Shown here: positions 55,617 to 64,000 of the stretch, in pieces
How the letters are laid out: the number at the start of each line of letters is the position of its first letter
Position numbering within the stretch: the first letter of the stretch is position 1
Source: Dyadobacter arcticus
Lineage (GTDB): Bacteria; Bacteroidota; Bacteroidia; Cytophagales; Spirosomataceae
DNA length: 64,000 nt
Assembly (NCBI RefSeq): GCF_011762185.1
Contig: NZ_JAASQJ010000007.1
Span: 124,001-188,000 of the forward strand
Direction of reading: 5' to 3'
Notes under the pieces: generated by a model
What the model saw: the letters and a program-made list of their open reading frames with translations, nothing else
What the model was told of the DNA's origin: nothing
The model's database searches: none
Made by a program: the position numbers and the translations under genes

Positions 55617-56354
55617 GTGAACAATTGTATTGTAGTTATACCAACCTACAACGAGATTGAAAATGTTGAAGCAATCATTCGAAAAGTATTCAGCCTAAAT
55701 CATCCGTTTGACCTTTTAATTATAGACGACGGATCTCCGGATGGAACAGCAGCTATTGTAAAAAGCCTCATGAATGAATATGAGGGGTGTTTGCATTTGG
55801 TAGAAAGAAAAGGGAAATTAGGATTAGGCACCGCATACATTCATGGTTTCAAGTGGGCGCTGGACAAAGGCTATGAATATATCTTTGAAATGGACGCTGA
55901 TTTCTCACACCCTCCCGAAGATTTAATTCGATTATACCACGCTTGTGCAACAGAGGGTAATGATGTCGCGATTGGTTCGCGGTATATTACCGGTGTTAAT
56001 GTGGTGAACTGGCCAATAAACAGGGTTTTAATGTCCTATTTTGCTGGTTATTATGTGCGGATGATTACGGGTATGCAAATCATGGACCCCACAGCCGGAT
56101 TTATCTGCTACACCAGTAAGGTGCTTAGAACGATCAACCTTGACAATATTAAATTCATCGGTTATGCATTCCAGATCGAGATGAAATTCAACTCGTGGAA
56201 GTATGGTTTCAAGATTGCCGAGGTACCTATTATTTTTACAGACAGGACCAAAGGTGCCTCCAAAATGTCAAGGGGTATTTTTAAAGAAGCCATTCTTGGC
56301 GTGATCAATCTGAAAGTGAGCAGTTATTTCAAACGGTATATTCCTAAACATTAA
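55617..56354 (+). CDS. Polyprenol-phosphate mannosyltransferase-like GT2
   Basis: A 245-residue GT2 enzyme similar to dolichol/polyprenol monophosphomannose synthase, transferring a sugar from a nucleotide donor to a lipid phosphate. The start GTG 55617 gives NNCIVVIPTYNEIENVE; DDGSPDGT, GLGTAYIHGFKWA and the DXD region EMDADFSHPPED are typical. It overlaps the convergent amidohydrolase by 11 nt. Confidence 0.9.
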   Translation: MNNCIVVIPTYNEIENVEAIIRKVFSLNHPFDLLIIDDGSPDGTAAIVKSLMNEYEGCLHLVERKGKLGLGTAYIHGFKWALDKGYEYIFEMDADFSHPPEDLIRLYHACATEGNDVAIGSRYITGVNVVNWPINRVLMSYFAGYYVRMITGMQIMDPTAGFICYTSKVLRTINLDNIKFIGYAFQIEMKFNSWKYGFKIAEVPIIFTDRTKGASKMSRGIFKEAILGVINLKVSSYFKRYIPKH

Positions 56355-57537
56355 GTTCAGAAATAGCCAGCCAGCTCATTAACCCGGTTGAGATTTCCAG
56401 TGCACTTTCGTCAATGTCAAATGTAGGCGTATGAACGCCCGAGATGATTCCCCTGTCTTCATTGCGTGTTCCCAGGCGGTAAAAGCAAGAGTCTACAACT
56501 TGCGAGTAAAAGGCAAAATCTTCCCCCGCCATCCATAGATCCAGGTCGAGCACGTTTTCTGCTCCGACGTAGCCAGAAGCGGCAGTCCTGACGCGCCGGG
56601 TCAGCTCTGGATGGTTTTTGAGAAAAGGATATCCTTTTACAATGTCAAAAACACAGCTTCCACCCATGGCTTCGGCAATGCTTTCAGCCATTTTCTTCAT
56701 TCTTTTTAGTCCATCTTCACGCCATTCTTCATCCATGCAGCGCCACGTTCCCTGGATCGTCACTTCATTGGGAATCACATTGGTAACGCCATCTGCAATA
56801 AATCTTCCGAAAGACAACACAGCAGGATTGGCAGGATTGCGGTTACGGCTGATGATTTGCTGCAATGCAACGATAATGTGCGATGCTATCAATACAGGAT
56901 CTATCAATTGATGAGGCGCTGCGGCATGTCCGCCTTTTCCTTTTACTGTCAGATAAAGTTCGTCGGTACTTGCCATGTACATTCCCTCTCTAAACCCAAT
57001 TTTACCAACCGGAATATTGGGCGCAACATGCTGACCAACCATACTGGCAGGTTTCGGGTTCTCCAGCACGCCTTCCCTGATCATGAGTGAAGCGCCCCCC
57101 GGGGCCTTTTCCTCTGCGGGCTGAAAAATCAGTTTAACGGTTCCTTCAAATTCCTCTTTGAGTTGATGGAGGATCCGGGCAGTTCCGAGCAATGAGGAAG
57201 TATGAACATCGTGTCCGCACGCATGCATGACGCCCGGGACATTGGATTTATAAGGTACATTGTTCGCTTCGAGAATTGGTAAGGCATCCATGTCCGCCCG
57301 CAAGCCCACCACCCTTTTTTCCGGATTCCGTCCTTCAATAATGGCAACCACGCCTGTCCCAGCCACGCCTTCTTCCGGCTGTAGACCAATTGCGGAGAGT
57401 TCGGCGGCAACATACTTTGCTGTTTTGAACTCTTCAAATGATAATTCCGGATTGCTGTGAAGATGGCGGCGGTGTGCAATGATATCGGCGGACTGGTTCG
57501 TGGCAAGCGCTTTTATTTTTTCCTGAAGCTGAGACAT
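56344..57537 (-). CDS. M20 family amidohydrolase
   Basis: A 397-residue metallo-amidohydrolase of the hippurate/N-acyl-amino-acid hydrolase branch. Metal ligands lie in MHACGHDVHTS (Cys107, His109) and the acidic pair QPAEEKAPGG (Glu142-143); the lid-domain GGHAAAPH is present. Possible substrates are N-acylated amino acids or peptides. A -7-like CAAAGGTA lies at 57586-57593 upstream. It is convergent with the GT2 gene and divergent from the methyltransferase operon. Confidence 0.9.
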   Translation of the reverse strand: MSQLQEKIKALATNQSADIIAHRRHLHSNPELSFEEFKTAKYVAAELSAIGLQPEEGVAGTGVVAIIEGRNPEKRVVGLRADMDALPILEANNVPYKSNVPGVMHACGHDVHTSSLLGTARILHQLKEEFEGTVKLIFQPAEEKAPGGASLMIREGVLENPKPASMVGQHVAPNIPVGKIGFREGMYMASTDELYLTVKGKGGHAAAPHQLIDPVLIASHIIVALQQIISRNRNPANPAVLSFGRFIADGVTNVIPNEVTIQGTWRCMDEEWREDGLKRMKKMAESIAEAMGGSCVFDIVKGYPFLKNHPELTRRVRTAASGYVGAENVLDLDLWMAGEDFAFYSQVVDSCFYRLGTRNEDRGIISGVHTPTFDIDESALEISTGLMSWLAISELNV

Positions 57538-57695
57538 AATGGGCTTAAATCTTACTCTGATACCTATTTGACATTACAAATCTTCCAAAGGTAAGAATAA
57601 ATAGAATGGCTTGCCGGAGGGTTCTGCAAAGTCCATTTCGCCCTCCTTTTGCTAAGAAGACGTTATGCATTGGATATTGTTCCAAAGAAAAAAGG

Positions 57696-57703
57696 TAATT
57701 TTG
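57696..57703 (+). promoter_or_regulatory. -7 element of the methyltransferase/glycosyltransferase operon
   Basis: TAATTTTG matches TAnnTTTG, with TTG at 57670-57672 giving a 23-nt spacer. Transcription would begin at about 57710. That is the first base of an in-frame ATG at 57711, making the later ATG at 57735 the more ordinary start with a 25-nt leader. Confidence 0.55.
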
Positions 57704-57734
57704 ACCAGATATGAATCAATCATTATACCACAAA

Positions 57735-58616
57735 ATGAATAAAAAGGAGTTTTTAGAATCATTGGTTTGTCCACTTACCGGAACCCCGTTAACATTAGCC
57801 GCCGACGGCCAGACACTCAGCAGCCAGGACGGTACCATTTACGAAATTGGTGATACGGGCATTGTTAATATGTTATATCCCAAAGAATTACTCCCCGAAG
57901 ATGCCCGCGAGCAATATCTTTACGACCAAGCTTTTTTAAGATACGACAGAGGCGTTTCATGGGTTTTTGAAACACTCAACCATTCCGATGAGGCTTCCAC
58001 AAGACAATTCTTTATTGATCTGATGGAGTTGAAACCAGGTATGACCGCATTGGAAGTAGGAGCGGGCACTGGCAAAGATTCAGCATTGATATTGGACCGG
58101 GTTAGACCGGGCGGTACGGCGGTGTTATCCGACCTGTCACCCAATATGCTTAAACTGGCACAAGAAAAACTTTCCACTGAGGACGTCAATGTCCATTACT
58201 TTTTGGGTAACGGCTCATATCTCCCTTTTCCTGACGATACATTCGACGCAATATTTCATTTTGGGGGAATTAACACATTTTCAGAGAGAAAAAGGGCATT
58301 TGACGAATTAACCCGCGTCGTTCGTCCTGGCGGTAAAGTGGTGGTTGGCGACGAAAGCGTTGCGCCCTGGTTACGAAACACGCCTAGTTATGCTACTTTA
58401 TTAAAAGCAAATCCATTGTTCCGAGCAGAAGTGCCTTTGGAAGATGTTCCTGCTAATATTGAGAATTTCAAATTGCATTATGTTTTCGGCAATGCCTTTT
58501 ACGTAATGGAATACAGGGTTACTGCCAAAGCACCGGAGGTAGACATTGATCTGCCAATTCCTGGGAAGGATTTTGTTGACACATGGCGTTTGCGCGCTGA
58601 AAAAGCGGTCGACTAA
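57735..58616 (+). CDS. SAM-dependent methyltransferase with Trm112-like N-terminus
   Basis: A 293-residue class I methyltransferase. The first 45 residues resemble a Trm112 zinc-ribbon remnant (FLESLVCPLTGTPLTLA), but only one Cys is kept. The SAM motif is LEVGAGTGKDSALIL, with SDLSPNMLKLA after it. ATG 57735 suits the promoter; ATG 57711 is an in-frame alternative adding eight residues. It is first of five tightly spaced genes, so it probably modifies a product of that operon. Confidence 0.85.
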   Translation: MNKKEFLESLVCPLTGTPLTLAADGQTLSSQDGTIYEIGDTGIVNMLYPKELLPEDAREQYLYDQAFLRYDRGVSWVFETLNHSDEASTRQFFIDLMELKPGMTALEVGAGTGKDSALILDRVRPGGTAVLSDLSPNMLKLAQEKLSTEDVNVHYFLGNGSYLPFPDDTFDAIFHFGGINTFSERKRAFDELTRVVRPGGKVVVGDESVAPWLRNTPSYATLLKANPLFRAEVPLEDVPANIENFKLHYVFGNAFYVMEYRVTAKAPEVDIDLPIPGKDFVDTWRLRAEKAVD

Positions 58617-58651
58617 TCTCTTCTCTATTAAAATTTAATTTCAAATAATTC

Positions 58652-59587
58652 ATGTGGGTTAAAAAAGGAGTAGTATATAAACCGGACGGAAGCCTGCCGC
58701 ACAGTCTTTCACACGCCCAGGTACCTTTCGCTTACAAGCATAAAGATTTTCTTCGCATCTATTTTTCATCGCGCGATTCGGAAGGGCAGTCCCGTCCGAC
58801 TTTCCTGGATGTAGATTATGACGATCCTCAAAAGATACTTTATATACATGATAAGCCTATTTTAGAATTGGGCGGGCCGGGAGAATATGATGAAACTGGA
58901 TCAATGCCTTCCTGGTTTGTCGACAGGCCAAACGGCGATATCTGGCTGTACTATACCGGATGGAACCGAACCTGGAATTCTTACAGGCTTTCAATGGGAT
59001 TAGCTGTAAGTACAGACGGTGGCTTATCTTTCAAAAAAATGTTTGTCGGCCCGATCATGGACCGCAGCATTCAAAATCCGCTTTGGGCCGCGCAGCCATC
59101 GGTCATGATTGACGATGACGGCACCTGGCGGATGTGGTACATTTCAGGCCATAAATGCGAATACATTCATGGATATCCCGAACCTTACTATCGCGGACAA
59201 TCAGCCACTTCCAAAGATGGTATCCACTGGGAAATCAGCAACATTCCAATGCTCGATTTTGACGATTTTCTGCATGCAGTAGGACGTCCGAGCGTTTTTA
59301 AGGAAGACGGTATTTACAAAATGTACTATTCTTACCGCCATACCCGCGACTATCGCACTGACCGCAATCAAAGCTACCGCTTGGGTTATGCGGAATCTGT
59401 CGATGGAACGAATTGGGAAAGAAAAGACAATTTGGTGGGCATTGCCAAATCAGACAACCCGGAAGATTTTGATTATCAGATGATTGATTATGCTAATTTT
59501 TACCAGCATAATGGTAAGAAATACCTGCTTTATAATGGTAATGGATTTGGAGCTGCAGGATTTGCATATGCAGTTTGGGAAGATTAA
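58652..59587 (+). CDS. Five-bladed beta-propeller protein, glycosidase-like (GH43/GH32-type fold)
   Basis: A 311-residue cytoplasmic protein with repeated blade motifs: RIYFSSRDSEG, WLYYTGWNRTW, MWYISGHKC, KMYYSYRHT and YLLYNGNG. These are typical of GH43/GH32/GH130-like propellers. No signal peptide is present, unlike most glycosidases, so a role in biosynthesis or transfer inside the cell seems likelier. The catalytic acids cannot be assigned by eye. It lies 35 nt after the methyltransferase and 29 nt before the dioxygenase. Confidence 0.75.
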   Translation: MWVKKGVVYKPDGSLPHSLSHAQVPFAYKHKDFLRIYFSSRDSEGQSRPTFLDVDYDDPQKILYIHDKPILELGGPGEYDETGSMPSWFVDRPNGDIWLYYTGWNRTWNSYRLSMGLAVSTDGGLSFKKMFVGPIMDRSIQNPLWAAQPSVMIDDDGTWRMWYISGHKCEYIHGYPEPYYRGQSATSKDGIHWEISNIPMLDFDDFLHAVGRPSVFKEDGIYKMYYSYRHTRDYRTDRNQSYRLGYAESVDGTNWERKDNLVGIAKSDNPEDFDYQMIDYANFYQHNGKKYLLYNGNGFGAAGFAYAVWED

Positions 59588-59616
59588 GCAACAACGATTT
59601 CAAAAGGGGATTTACA

Positions 59617-60435
59617 ATGAGTACACTTCAGGAACAATTTAACAGTGATGGTTATGTCCTTTTAAGAGGTTTTCTCGACAAGGAAGTCATCAATAGTATA
59701 TATCGCGACGCGAGAAAAATTTTTAATGCGCAGATCAAACATGTCACCGGGAAGTCGGTGGACATTGATGACCGCGATGCGTTTGAAAATGCTATGTTTG
59801 AATTTTTCGAAAAGGATTTCAATGCATTTGTAAATACGGGCAAAACGGTTCAGCATGCCTTCTCGCTTCACCGCCTGGGGCTTGATCCAAAAATAGAAAA
59901 CCTGTTGAAAGAAGCAGGCCTTTCTAATCCGATCATCGGGGCCCGTGCAGCGATGCAATTCAACAGCCGCTTTTTATCCAAAGACGGCAGCAAACACTGG
60001 AAGCTCGACGCACATCAGGATTGGCGGACGGGCCAGGGTTCATTGGATAGCGCGGTGATCTGGTTTCCAATGGTAGATGCCGGTGCAGAAATTGGAGCTT
60101 TGCAAGTGATTCCGGGAAGTCATAAAACTGGTTTGCAACAGTCCACCACTTCCGGATATCAGGGAGGCATTACCTCTTCCATTAAAGAGGAGGATTTTAT
60201 TCAAACAGAATTCCAGGTCGGTGATATCCTGCTTTTTTCGGCATTTTTAATCCATCAGTCAGGAAACAATGTGACAAACAACATCCGCTGGTCGGTACAA
60301 TTGCGTTACAACAACCTGGACGAGCCGACTTTTATTGATCGGGGCTACCCGATGGCTTACATCTACAAACCGGAAACGGAACTGGTAACCCCGGATTTCC
60401 CGACCGTTGCGCAATTAAAAGAGGTTTTTAGTTAA
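59617..60435 (+). CDS. Phytanoyl-CoA dioxygenase family protein (Fe(II)/2-oxoglutarate)
   Basis: A 272-residue non-haem iron oxygenase. The facial triad is His133 and Asp135 (DAHQD) with His213 (FLIHQSG); Arg224 could bind 2-oxoglutarate. N-terminal FNSDGYVLLRGFLDKEV is typical of PhyH. ATG 59617 is chosen because an AAAGGGGA stretch lies upstream and the protein matches the family from there; the longer frame overlaps the preceding gene. It is 4 nt before the GT2 gene. It probably hydroxylates a sugar, lipid or small molecule made by this operon. Confidence 0.88.
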   Translation: MSTLQEQFNSDGYVLLRGFLDKEVINSIYRDARKIFNAQIKHVTGKSVDIDDRDAFENAMFEFFEKDFNAFVNTGKTVQHAFSLHRLGLDPKIENLLKEAGLSNPIIGARAAMQFNSRFLSKDGSKHWKLDAHQDWRTGQGSLDSAVIWFPMVDAGAEIGALQVIPGSHKTGLQQSTTSGYQGGITSSIKEEDFIQTEFQVGDILLFSAFLIHQSGNNVTNNIRWSVQLRYNNLDEPTFIDRGYPMAYIYKPETELVTPDFPTVAQLKEVFS

Positions 60436-60439
60436 ATAA

Positions 60440-61249
60440 ATGAAAGTTTCCGTCTGCGTTCCCACCTACAACCACGAACGATACATTGCCCAAATGCTCG
60501 ATGGGGCATTGATGCAACAGACAGATTTCACTTTTGAGATTGTAATTGGTGACGACGCCTCTTCGGATTCGTCACCAACTATTATCCGGGAATATGCCCA
60601 AAAACATCCTGGAAAAATCAGGGCTTTTCTGCATTCAGAAAATCAGGGGCCCAAGGAGCCACGAGAATTCGCCGGCAGAAACAATGTGCTTCAGCTATTG
60701 AAAACCTGCCGTGGAGAATATGTCGCTATGTGTGAAGGGGATGACTTCTGGACTGATCCAATGAAACTTCAAAAGCAGGTGGATTTCCTCGATGATCATC
60801 CAGACTTTTCGATTTGCCACCACAACATGCTGGTCATTTACGAGGACGGTTCGCCTGAACATTCTTTTAATAAACCTGATCAAAAACCTGTTTCGACCAT
60901 TGTGGATATCCTGGAAGACCGTTGGTTTATGGCGACCGCGAGCTGGATGTACCGCAATCATTTTCTCGCCCATGATTTTGCTGATTGGCATGCCAAAGCT
61001 GCTGCCGGGGATTGGGCAATTATGATCCAGATTGCAGCAACCGGAAGAATTGGTTATTTACCTGAAATGATGGGAGTGTACAGGAAACACAGCGCAGGTT
61101 TAAGCCATGTACACTCGCATTCCAATCAAAAATTTCTGCAAAACCGAAAGGAAATGTTTGAAAATGTGGATCACTGGCTGAACTATAAGTACCACGGTAC
61201 TATTGAAAAAACACTTGCAACCTACACTGAAAGGCTTGCAGCCTTTTAA
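60440..61249 (+). CDS. Family 2 glycosyltransferase
   Basis: A 269-residue GT-A enzyme: VSVCVPTYNHERYIAQML at the start, IGDDASSDSS and the DXD region CEGDDFWTDP. HRKHSAG-like MGVYRKHSAGLSHVH near the C-terminus is typical of small-sugar transferases. It is fourth in the operon, 4 nt from the dioxygenase. Donor and acceptor unknown. Confidence 0.88.
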   Translation: MKVSVCVPTYNHERYIAQMLDGALMQQTDFTFEIVIGDDASSDSSPTIIREYAQKHPGKIRAFLHSENQGPKEPREFAGRNNVLQLLKTCRGEYVAMCEGDDFWTDPMKLQKQVDFLDDHPDFSICHHNMLVIYEDGSPEHSFNKPDQKPVSTIVDILEDRWFMATASWMYRNHFLAHDFADWHAKAAAGDWAIMIQIAATGRIGYLPEMMGVYRKHSAGLSHVHSHSNQKFLQNRKEMFENVDHWLNYKYHGTIEKTLATYTERLAAF

Positions 61250-61306
61250 AATTGGCAGTACAGATTAAAAATCTTTAATTTGTACTGTTTACAACATTTG
61301 CATTAT

Positions 61307-62071
61307 ATGAAGCTAAGCGTCGTAATACCAGCTTATAACGAGGAAGAATCGATTACAGACACTCTTGTATCGCTGCACACTACATTAAATAAATACAATA
61401 TCCCTCACGAGATTTGTGTGACTAACGATAATTCCAAAGACGGAACGCTTCGGGTATTGGACGAACTTTCTTTGCGAATCCCAACGCTAGTTTATTACAC
61501 CAATCCTGGCCCAAATGGTTTTGGTTATGCGGTACGTTACGGTTTGGAACGGTTCAAGGGTGATTGTGTAGCTGTTTTTATGGCCGATATGTCCGATGAT
61601 CCGGAAGATCTGGCAAAGTATTACTTCAAAATGCTGGAAGGGGATTACGACTGTGTATTTGGGTCCAGGTGGGAAAAAGGTGGAAAGGTCATTGATTATC
61701 CGGCGCTGAAAAAACTCATCAATCGGGTGGCCAATTTCATTGTGCGCATTTTGATGGGTATCAAATACAACGATACGACCAATGCCTTTAAACTTTATAA
61801 ACGGGAAACCATTGAGGGAATCAAACCCTTTCTCGCCCCTCACTTTAATCTCACCATTGAACTTCCTCTTAAAGCCATCGTCCGCGGTTACAACTATGCA
61901 GTAGTACCCAATAGCTGGACCAATCGTAAATATGGCGTTTCCAAACTAAAAATCAAGGAAATGGGAAGTCGCTACTTCTTTATTCTCATGTATTGTCTGA
62001 TTGAGAAGTACTTTTCTCAGGGTGACTTCATGAAGAAAGACGTGGCTCCCAAAAAAGAGGTAAGCAGGTAA
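61307..62071 (+). CDS. Family 2 glycosyltransferase, polyprenol-phosphate type
   Basis: A 254-residue GT2 enzyme like dolichyl-phosphate mannosyl/glucosyltransferases: KLSVVIPAYNEEESITDT, TNDNSKDGT, FGYAVRYGLE and the DXD-like FMADMSDDPEDLAK. The start ATG 61307 puts the beta strand at the N-terminus; nine extra upstream residues are in frame. It closes the five-gene operon and probably loads a lipid carrier with the sugar used by the other enzymes. Its end is 7 nt from a convergent gene. Confidence 0.88.
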   Translation: MKLSVVIPAYNEEESITDTLVSLHTTLNKYNIPHEICVTNDNSKDGTLRVLDELSLRIPTLVYYTNPGPNGFGYAVRYGLERFKGDCVAVFMADMSDDPEDLAKYYFKMLEGDYDCVFGSRWEKGGKVIDYPALKKLINRVANFIVRILMGIKYNDTTNAFKLYKRETIEGIKPFLAPHFNLTIELPLKAIVRGYNYAVVPNSWTNRKYGVSKLKIKEMGSRYFFILMYCLIEKYFSQGDFMKKDVAPKKEVSR

Positions 62072-62078
62072 TATTCAA

Positions 62079-62528
62079 TTACTTAATCCAATCCTGAATA
62101 AAATGCACTTTGTGTGCAATGTAGGAAATCCCCAATCCCCAAATAATGGCACTGATTGACATCCAGAGAAAAATGGACGCGCGCGGGACTTTAAAGGCAA
62201 TGGCAAGTATTGGCCCAAAAATGGGTGTAAAAAGTGGAGGCGTGAGAAATGCTATCCCAATTATCCCAAACCTTCTCCAGATATTTACCGCAATTCGGTT
62301 AGTCCTCGTAAATTTCTTGGGTTTTGATTTTCTGTGCTTCTTAATCAACGCCTGAATCCCTCCGCCGATATACGTCAGCAACAGAACGGTGAACATCATG
62401 CCAATCGCTGAGCAAATGGCTGTTTCAATCCAAGTCAGTTTAAGGATAACGCCCGCAATAGGTCCTCCGAAAAACTTTAGCGTACTGGCAAGGGCAACAG
62501 AGAAGTACTTAAGAAAGGTGGTTTTCAT
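62079..62528 (-). CDS. Small integral membrane protein (small multidrug-export-like)
   Basis: A 149-residue protein with about four membrane segments and a basic central loop (KKHRKSKPKKFTRTNR). The pattern LTPPLFTPIFGPILAIAF resembles the PF06695 small multidrug-export family, but the match is by eye only. Its ATG directly abuts the dxr stop (TAAATG), so it is co-translated with dxr. Function unknown. Confidence 0.7.
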   Translation of the reverse strand: MKTTFLKYFSVALASTLKFFGGPIAGVILKLTWIETAICSAIGMMFTVLLLTYIGGGIQALIKKHRKSKPKKFTRTNRIAVNIWRRFGIIGIAFLTPPLFTPIFGPILAIAFKVPRASIFLWMSISAIIWGLGISYIAHKVHFIQDWIK

Positions 62529-63689
62529 TTATACTTTTACCTGAATCATTTCCGAAGCAAAACGCCTCGTAACCTCATTTGTTTCAACATAATCAGAATA
62601 TGAAGGATTCCCGATGTATGCTATTTTGGAAAGGCTGTCAACAATAACGTCTGAAATATCTAAAAAACCAATCTTATCGTGCAGGAATGCTTCAACGGCG
62701 ATTTCGTTTGCTGCGTTGACAATACAGGCCGCATTCCCTCCTTTTTCCAGCACGTCATAGGCAATACCCAAATTCCTAAAAGTTTCCAGATCGGGCTTTT
62801 CAAAGGTCAGCGACGGATAATCGGTAAAATTGAACCGGGGAAATGTTGATTTTAACCGCGTAGGATAATGTAGTGCATATTGAATTGGAAGCTTCATATC
62901 CGGTAAGCCCATTTGGGCTTTCAAACTTCCGTCTTCAAACTGAACCAGGGAATGGATAATGCTTTGCGGATGGACAATCACATCAATTTGTGAGGCTGTC
63001 AGATCAAACAACCATTTTGCTTCGATCACTTCCAGGCCTTTGTTCATTAAGGTCGCCGAGTCGATGGTTATCTTGGCACCCATACTCCAATTGGGGTGTC
63101 TTAAAGCCTGCGCTTTGGTAACGTCGGCCAGAAAAGCACGATCCTTTCCGCGAAAAGGTCCTCCGGAAGCAGTAAGGATGATTTTCTCAATGCGGTTGTT
63201 TTCTTCCCCTGCCAGGCATTGAAATATTGCTGAATGCTCCGAATCAACGGGATAGATATTAACCTGATGTTTCCTGGCGAGCGCTGTGATCAATTCACCA
63301 GCAACAACCAATGTTTCCTTATTGGCAAGGGCAATGTGTTTGCCTGCTTTTATTGCATGAATGGTCGGCAAAAGTCCCGCGTAACCCACCATCGCTGTTA
63401 ATACAATGTTTACCGAATCAGATTCAACTACCGAAATAAGCGCCTCTTCTCCATCGTAAACTTTTATTGGAAAAGATGAAAGTGCCGATTTCACCTTTTC
63501 AAATTGTGATCTATCGCAAATAACGACCTCATCAGGGAGAAATTTGACGGCTTGCTTTATCAGCAGATCCGCATTGCTGCCCGCCGTGAGAACGGAAACT
63601 GAAAAAACTTCTGAATTCGCCTCAATGACTTCCAGCGCCTGTGTTCCAATTGATCCGGTTGAGCCTAAAATCGCTACTCTTTTTTTCAT
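62529..63689 (-). CDS. dxr: 1-deoxy-D-xylulose-5-phosphate reductoisomerase
   Basis: Second enzyme of the MEP isoprenoid pathway, converting DXP to MEP with NADPH. The NADPH motif is GSTGSIGTQALEVI at the N-terminus; the catalytic region contains NKETLV, VDSEHSAIFQCL and TASGGPFRG. The 386 residues are standard. It is in line with the GH3 gene upstream (23-nt gap) and the small membrane protein. Confidence 0.96.
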   Translation of the reverse strand: MKKRVAILGSTGSIGTQALEVIEANSEVFSVSVLTAGSNADLLIKQAVKFLPDEVVICDRSQFEKVKSALSSFPIKVYDGEEALISVVESDSVNIVLTAMVGYAGLLPTIHAIKAGKHIALANKETLVVAGELITALARKHQVNIYPVDSEHSAIFQCLAGEENNRIEKIILTASGGPFRGKDRAFLADVTKAQALRHPNWSMGAKITIDSATLMNKGLEVIEAKWLFDLTASQIDVIVHPQSIIHSLVQFEDGSLKAQMGLPDMKLPIQYALHYPTRLKSTFPRFNFTDYPSLTFEKPDLETFRNLGIAYDVLEKGGNAACIVNAANEIAVEAFLHDKIGFLDISDVIVDSLSKIAYIGNPSYSDYVETNEVTRRFASEMIQVKV

Positions 63690-63712
63690 CTTACAAATCT
63701 CGTTTTGTAAAC

Positions 63713-64000
63713 TTACAACCGGTTCATTTTTGTCAGCTCGTCCGCGATCTTGCGATCGTTGGATAACCTGGGTACTTTATTTTGCCCTCCTAACTTTCCG
63801 TTTGCACGCATATAGTCGATAAAGGCGTTTTTTCGCAATGAGGTTAACTGTAACTGACGTAAGATATTCCCCTCAATAAGATCTTTATAGTAAATGTTCA
63901 GTTCCGTCAGCCGCCGGTCAATGTCAGCTGCAAATTGCTCAGGGTTCACCGGCAATGTTGCAAATTCCACTAACCATTCGTGATAAGGAAGTCCGCCAGC
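63713..64000 (-). CDS. GH3 auxin-responsive-promoter family protein (C-terminal part)
   Basis: About 95 codons of the 3' end of a gene that begins beyond the window. The residues AGGLPYHEWLVEF, then DIDRRLTELNIYYKDLI and RANGKLGGQNKVPRLSND, match the C-terminus of bacterial GH3-family proteins, relatives of plant acyl-amido synthetases. A GTG at 63970 is not the start, since homologous sequence continues upstream of it. Located 23 nt upstream of dxr on the same strand. Confidence 0.8.
   Translation of the reverse strand, partial: AGGLPYHEWLVEFATLPVNPEQFAADIDRRLTELNIYYKDLIEGNILRQLQLTSLRKNAFIDYMRANGKLGGQNKVPRLSNDRKIADELTKMNRL

Overview
The window is chromosomal DNA from a Bacteroidota bacterium, most likely a Cytophagales member close to Dyadobacter or Spirosoma. 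This assignment rests on protein content: a TonB-dependent receptor with a carboxypeptidase-like N-terminal domain, a RemB-like outer-membrane protein, DUF2480 and DUF4296 proteins, Bat (vWA/DUF58) proteins and a CBS-protein/NAD-kinase pair. It also rests on several good matches to the Bacteroidota promoter (TTG, 17-23 nt, TAnnTTTG) and the near absence of Shine-Dalgarno sites. No insertion sequence, prophage, CRISPR array or rRNA was found. The only RNA gene seen is an initiator tRNA. Coding density is high and no gene is visibly frameshifted; the genes at both ends are cut by the window.

Layout. 1-4245: end of a complex I operon (nuoL partial, nuoM, nuoN). 4298-6422: an isolated nucleotide-sugar dehydratase preceded by a striking palindrome, and a secreted esterase. 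6795-11441: alpha/beta hydrolase, CBS protein, nadK, dipeptide epimerase and a PLP enzyme. 11442-15818: tatC, pdhA, recF, manC. 16113-27055: TonB-dependent receptor, upp, RemB-like barrel, a 15-bp tandem repeat, nadC, an HHH-plus-barrel protein and recQ. 27457-34736: a small secreted protein, a large SWIM/SNF2 helicase, NUDIX hydrolase, gmhA, an MnmC-like methyltransferase and a two-lobed aspartic protease with PDZ. 35037-39721: tpiA, a helically phased 10-bp inverted repeat array, an OmpA-family protein, two glycosyltransferase-like genes and an unknown. 39842-44585: uvrA, a RES/Xre toxin-antitoxin module with a readable promoter/operator, and an FAH-family enzyme. 44643-52274: a small secreted protein, era-der, tRNA-fMet, rpmH, rnpA, a C-terminal processing protease, tsaB, DUF2480 and rnhB. 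52274-57537: part of a Bat operon, a DUF4296 lipoprotein, a polyprenol-phosphate mannosyltransferase-like enzyme and an M20 amidohydrolase. 57735-62071: a five-gene glycan or small-molecule operon (methyltransferase, beta-propeller, Fe/2OG dioxygenase, two GT2). 62079-64000: a small membrane protein, dxr and the end of a GH3-family gene.

The most interesting non-gene signals are: (1) a possible terminator/antiterminator switch between rpmH and rnpA; (2) a 10-bp-periodic inverted repeat array between tpiA and the OmpA gene; (3) a 15-bp tandem array that begins inside the stop region of the RemB-like gene; (4) a perfect 11-bp-arm palindrome abutting a start codon at 4327; and (5) the palindromic and direct-repeat operator of the RES/Xre module. 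All functional statements are read from sequence and family knowledge without any search.
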